Shown one piece after another: positions 17,133-18,516 of a stretch of 18,516 nt of DNA. This stretch comes from Halanaerobiales bacterium (GTDB lineage Bacteria; Bacillota_F; Halanaerobiia; DY22613). The notes beneath the pieces are model-generated. The model saw nothing but the letters and a program-made list of their open reading frames with translations, had not been told where the DNA came from and searched no databases. Both the position numbers and the translations under genes were made by a program. The stretch lies in the NCBI GenBank assembly GCA_023128035.1, contig JAGMES010000083.1, positions 1 to 18,516 on the forward strand. Reading direction: 5' to 3'. The first letter of the stretch is position 1; the number at the start of each line of letters is the position of its first letter.

Positions 17133-17164
17133 CCCCTTAAGCATTTTGGTAGATACTTAAAGGG
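17133..17164. repeat. Short inverted repeat between decayed genes
   Basis: CCCTTAAG (17134-17141) can pair with CTTAAAGGG (17156-17164) with one bulge. On the plus strand TACAATTTTTT follows, so a weak terminator is possible; on the minus strand it lies about 100 nt after the frameshifted regulator. Nothing else is seen in 17122-17259. Confidence 0.3.
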
Positions 17165-17259
17165 TACAATTTTTTGAGGATAATGGCAAGTGGATTTCCC
17201 ATTTTATTCCTACATTTTTAGGTTGCCGTTTCTTACATTTTTATTTTACCATACACACT

Positions 17260-17563
17260 TCATACATCAAATTTACTGTAAATATATCCAATAATGTTTG
17301 GAATAGATTGTTCATCTATTCCTAAATCCTCTAAATAATGCTCAATATGGCAAATGTAACTTGTAGCCTGTGGAACAATTTCAGGAATATTCAGGATGAT
17401 TGAAATAGATTTTAATTGATCTAAACTGAGAGAAACACGTCCTTGAAAAAATTCGGTTAATTGAAAATAATTAATATCTGTTTTTCTTGCTAGATCAGCA
17501 ATGGTATAACCTTTTTCTTTCACGGAATTTACGTAGTTTTTGACCAATAGAAGAAAAATTCAC
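17260..17563 (-). pseudogene. Frameshifted XRE-type helix-turn-helix regulator
   Basis: A GTG at 17563 with AGGGGG 6 nt upstream begins VNFSSIGQKLRKFRE, the usual first helix of a Cro/C1-type regulator. The next frame then continues GYTIADLARKTDINYFQL and a helical C-terminal part ending IIGYIYSKFDV. The switch falls in the A-rich stretch around 17511-17524 and needs a one-base change. Joined, the protein would be about 100 aa with a complete HTH. Starting instead at the TTG at 17547 would lose helix 1 and has no ribosome site. A sequencing error in the A-run cannot be excluded. Confidence 0.7.
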
Positions 17564-17701
17564 TTTTGACCCCCTACTATTTTATTGTTATTTGTCATTG
17601 TTACCATAAAAAACTTCTATGTATTCTTATCGGAATATTTAATGTATATTGCATGATGATTTTTAACCTAATGCAAAAGACTTATACAACTATAGATATA
17701 T
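17564..17701. other. Intergenic, no gene seen
   Basis: AT-rich DNA with no supported gene. TTGCAT at about 17649 and ATGCAA at about 17672 form a 6-bp inverted repeat of unclear meaning. Confidence 0.4.
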
Positions 17702-17924
17702 TTATACCTGAAAAAAACCAACCAAATAGCCCATAAATACTCCTTTTTTTACTTGTTCAGTAACTCTTTTTGATATGATTCTATCTATAGCTTTAAATAA
17801 ATCAAGTATAGCTTTTATATGTTCATCATCACCATGTAATACTATTTCATCTTCAAAAAATTTTCTTTTATCTCCTTTAGCAAATGATAATTCATCAACT
17901 ACACCTACCTTTTTTTTAATTAAC
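17702..17924 (-). pseudogene. Detached C-terminal part of an HTH-type protein
   Basis: About 68 codons without any start codon or ribosome site: VGVVDELSFAKGDKRKFF, then a helical DDEHIKAILDLFKAIDRI and SKRVTEQVKKGVF, ending GYLVGFFQV. It overlaps the end of the upstream HTH frame at TTAATTAAAAAAAAGG. Removing one base there would fuse the two into one protein of about 140 aa. I therefore read it as the tail of that regulator after a frameshift in the homopolymer. A separate gene with an unseen start is less likely. Confidence 0.45.
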
Positions 17925-18128
17925 CAACAAAATATAACCTATAAAATTTAAGCATTCCTTTTCACAAAGTTTAATTAAACCAGTTAAAAATTTTTTACCA
18001 ACTCCACGCTGGTTATGCATCACTTGATAAACATAAGAATAATCCAAACCTAACTTTTGAGCAAATATGACTTCACTCCATCCCTTACCTATCAAAAGCC
18101 TACTTATTTTTTCCACATTCAATTTCAT
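17916..18128 (-). CDS. Small helix-turn-helix DNA-binding protein (probably truncated)
   Basis: 70 aa as it stands. MKLNVEKISRLLIGKGW, then SEVIFAQKLGLDYSYVYQVM forms the HTH (SEVIFAQKLGLD as helix 2 and turn, YSYVYQVMHNQ as recognition helix), then RGVGKKFLTGLIKLC, a signature of short phage- or transposon-associated XRE proteins. The ATG at 18128 has AAGGGGTG 6 nt upstream; the frame is open seven codons further but without a ribosome site. It is divergent from the regulator at 18379. The stop falls in a T/A-rich run where the downstream frame picks up, so the active form may have been longer. Confidence 0.6.
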   Translation of the reverse strand: MKLNVEKISRLLIGKGWSEVIFAQKLGLDYSYVYQVMHNQRGVGKKFLTGLIKLCEKECLNFIGYILLVN

Positions 18129-18294
18129 TGTAGTCACCCCTTCTAACACTTCACTTAGGATTTAAATACCGTAAAGTCCGTTTTGTTAATTAAAATACTA
18201 TATCAGGTAATTATTATTATAACTAATAACATCCCTATTGTCAATAATTTTCTTGTTAATTTGACGTTAGTCTTAAATTTTGAAGTATACCTAT

Positions 18295-18323
18295 TTGATT
18301 TTTAATAATTGATATAATATAAT
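18295..18323 (+). promoter_or_regulatory. Promoter of the plus-strand HTH gene
   Basis: TTGATT (18295-18300), 17-nt spacer, TATAAT (18318-18323), in the divergent 250-bp gap. An imperfect inverted repeat TTTGAC-GTTA-GTCTTAAA just upstream (about 18259-18276) is a possible operator for one of the flanking regulators. No gene is seen in 18129-18378. Confidence 0.6.
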
Positions 18324-18378
18324 TTTACATAGGTAGAAATATTTTAAACGCATAATTTATTCGAAATGAGGTATCCAT

Positions 18379-18504
18379 ATGAGTGATAACGCTACTTTTG
18401 GAGTATATCTTAAAAAATTACGAGAATCACGAAACTTAAAAATATCTTCTTTGGCAAAAAAATCTGGAGTAAGCACATCTTATATATCCAGAATTCAGCT
18501 CTAA
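18379..18504 (+). pseudogene. Truncated XRE-family regulator
   Basis: ATG at 18379 with GAGGT 6 nt upstream encodes 41 aa. FGVYLKKLRESRNLKISS is helix 1, LAKKSGVSTSYISRI is the HTH, typical of Cro/C1 repressors. After SRI, where the family normally continues E-x-G, the sequence gives QL and a stop. The window ends 12 nt later, so it cannot be seen whether a frameshift, an insertion or a deletion broke it. Confidence 0.65.
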
Positions 18505-18516
18505 CGAGTAAATATT

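Noticed and set aside
17914..17925. Programmed frameshift at the A8 run joining the HTH protein to its tail
   Set aside because: The stop codon of the zero frame lies at the start of the A-run, so the ribosome would terminate before a usual slippery codon pair; a simple indel is more likely.
1..18516. CRISPR arrays, tRNA or rRNA genes
   Set aside because: No regularly spaced short repeats and no cloverleaf or rRNA sequence were recognised on either strand.

Overview
The window reads as an AT-rich, low-GC Gram-positive (Bacillota) chromosome. The Bacillus/Clostridium-type purine gene order with a separate purS, the small PurL, strong AGGAGG ribosome sites and a cobalamin-dependent (class II) ribonucleotide reductase fit an anaerobic clostridial or Halanaerobiales-like lineage. 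The order-level guess is inference only.

Positions 76-10050 (minus strand) hold a compact purine operon, purB-purC-purS-purQ-purL-purF-purM-purN-purH. It encodes SAICAR synthesis (PurC), the PurS/PurQ/PurL FGAM synthase, the PRPP amidotransferase, AIR synthetase, both formyl-transfer steps and adenylosuccinate lyase. Most internal genes overlap or nearly touch. A sigma-A-type promoter lies upstream of purB with three PurBox-like sequences around it. purE/purK, usually at the front in Bacillus, and purD, usually at the end, are not in the window. The right end of an IS200/IS605-type element meets the last base of the purH stop codon.

Positions 10200-13280 are a graveyard between two copies of the nrdJ control region, a direct repeat of about 200 bp carrying tandem NrdR-like boxes and an identical-architecture promoter. 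The left copy leads into a collapsed nrdJ with only about 57 nt of the 3' end left, followed by a terminator. Next come an IS605-derived element without an ORF but with an omega-RNA-like folded segment, a glycosyltransferase pseudogene, an intact P-loop kinase gene, a 115-bp palindromic insertion that truncates a secreted-protein gene, and non-coding AT-rich DNA.

Positions 13280-16780 (plus strand) encode the intact nrdJ. A 414-residue LAGLIDADG intein interrupts it exactly at the catalytic thiyl-radical cysteine, and the first LAGLIDADG acidic residue is Asn. Four bases after the stop lies the 3' end of a decayed group II intron in the opposite orientation.

Positions 17260-18504 hold three damaged helix-turn-helix regulator genes: one frameshifted, one probably split from its tail, and one truncated. 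The contrast between the well-preserved pur operon and nrdJ and the decay around them suggests repeated mobile-element activity at this spot.
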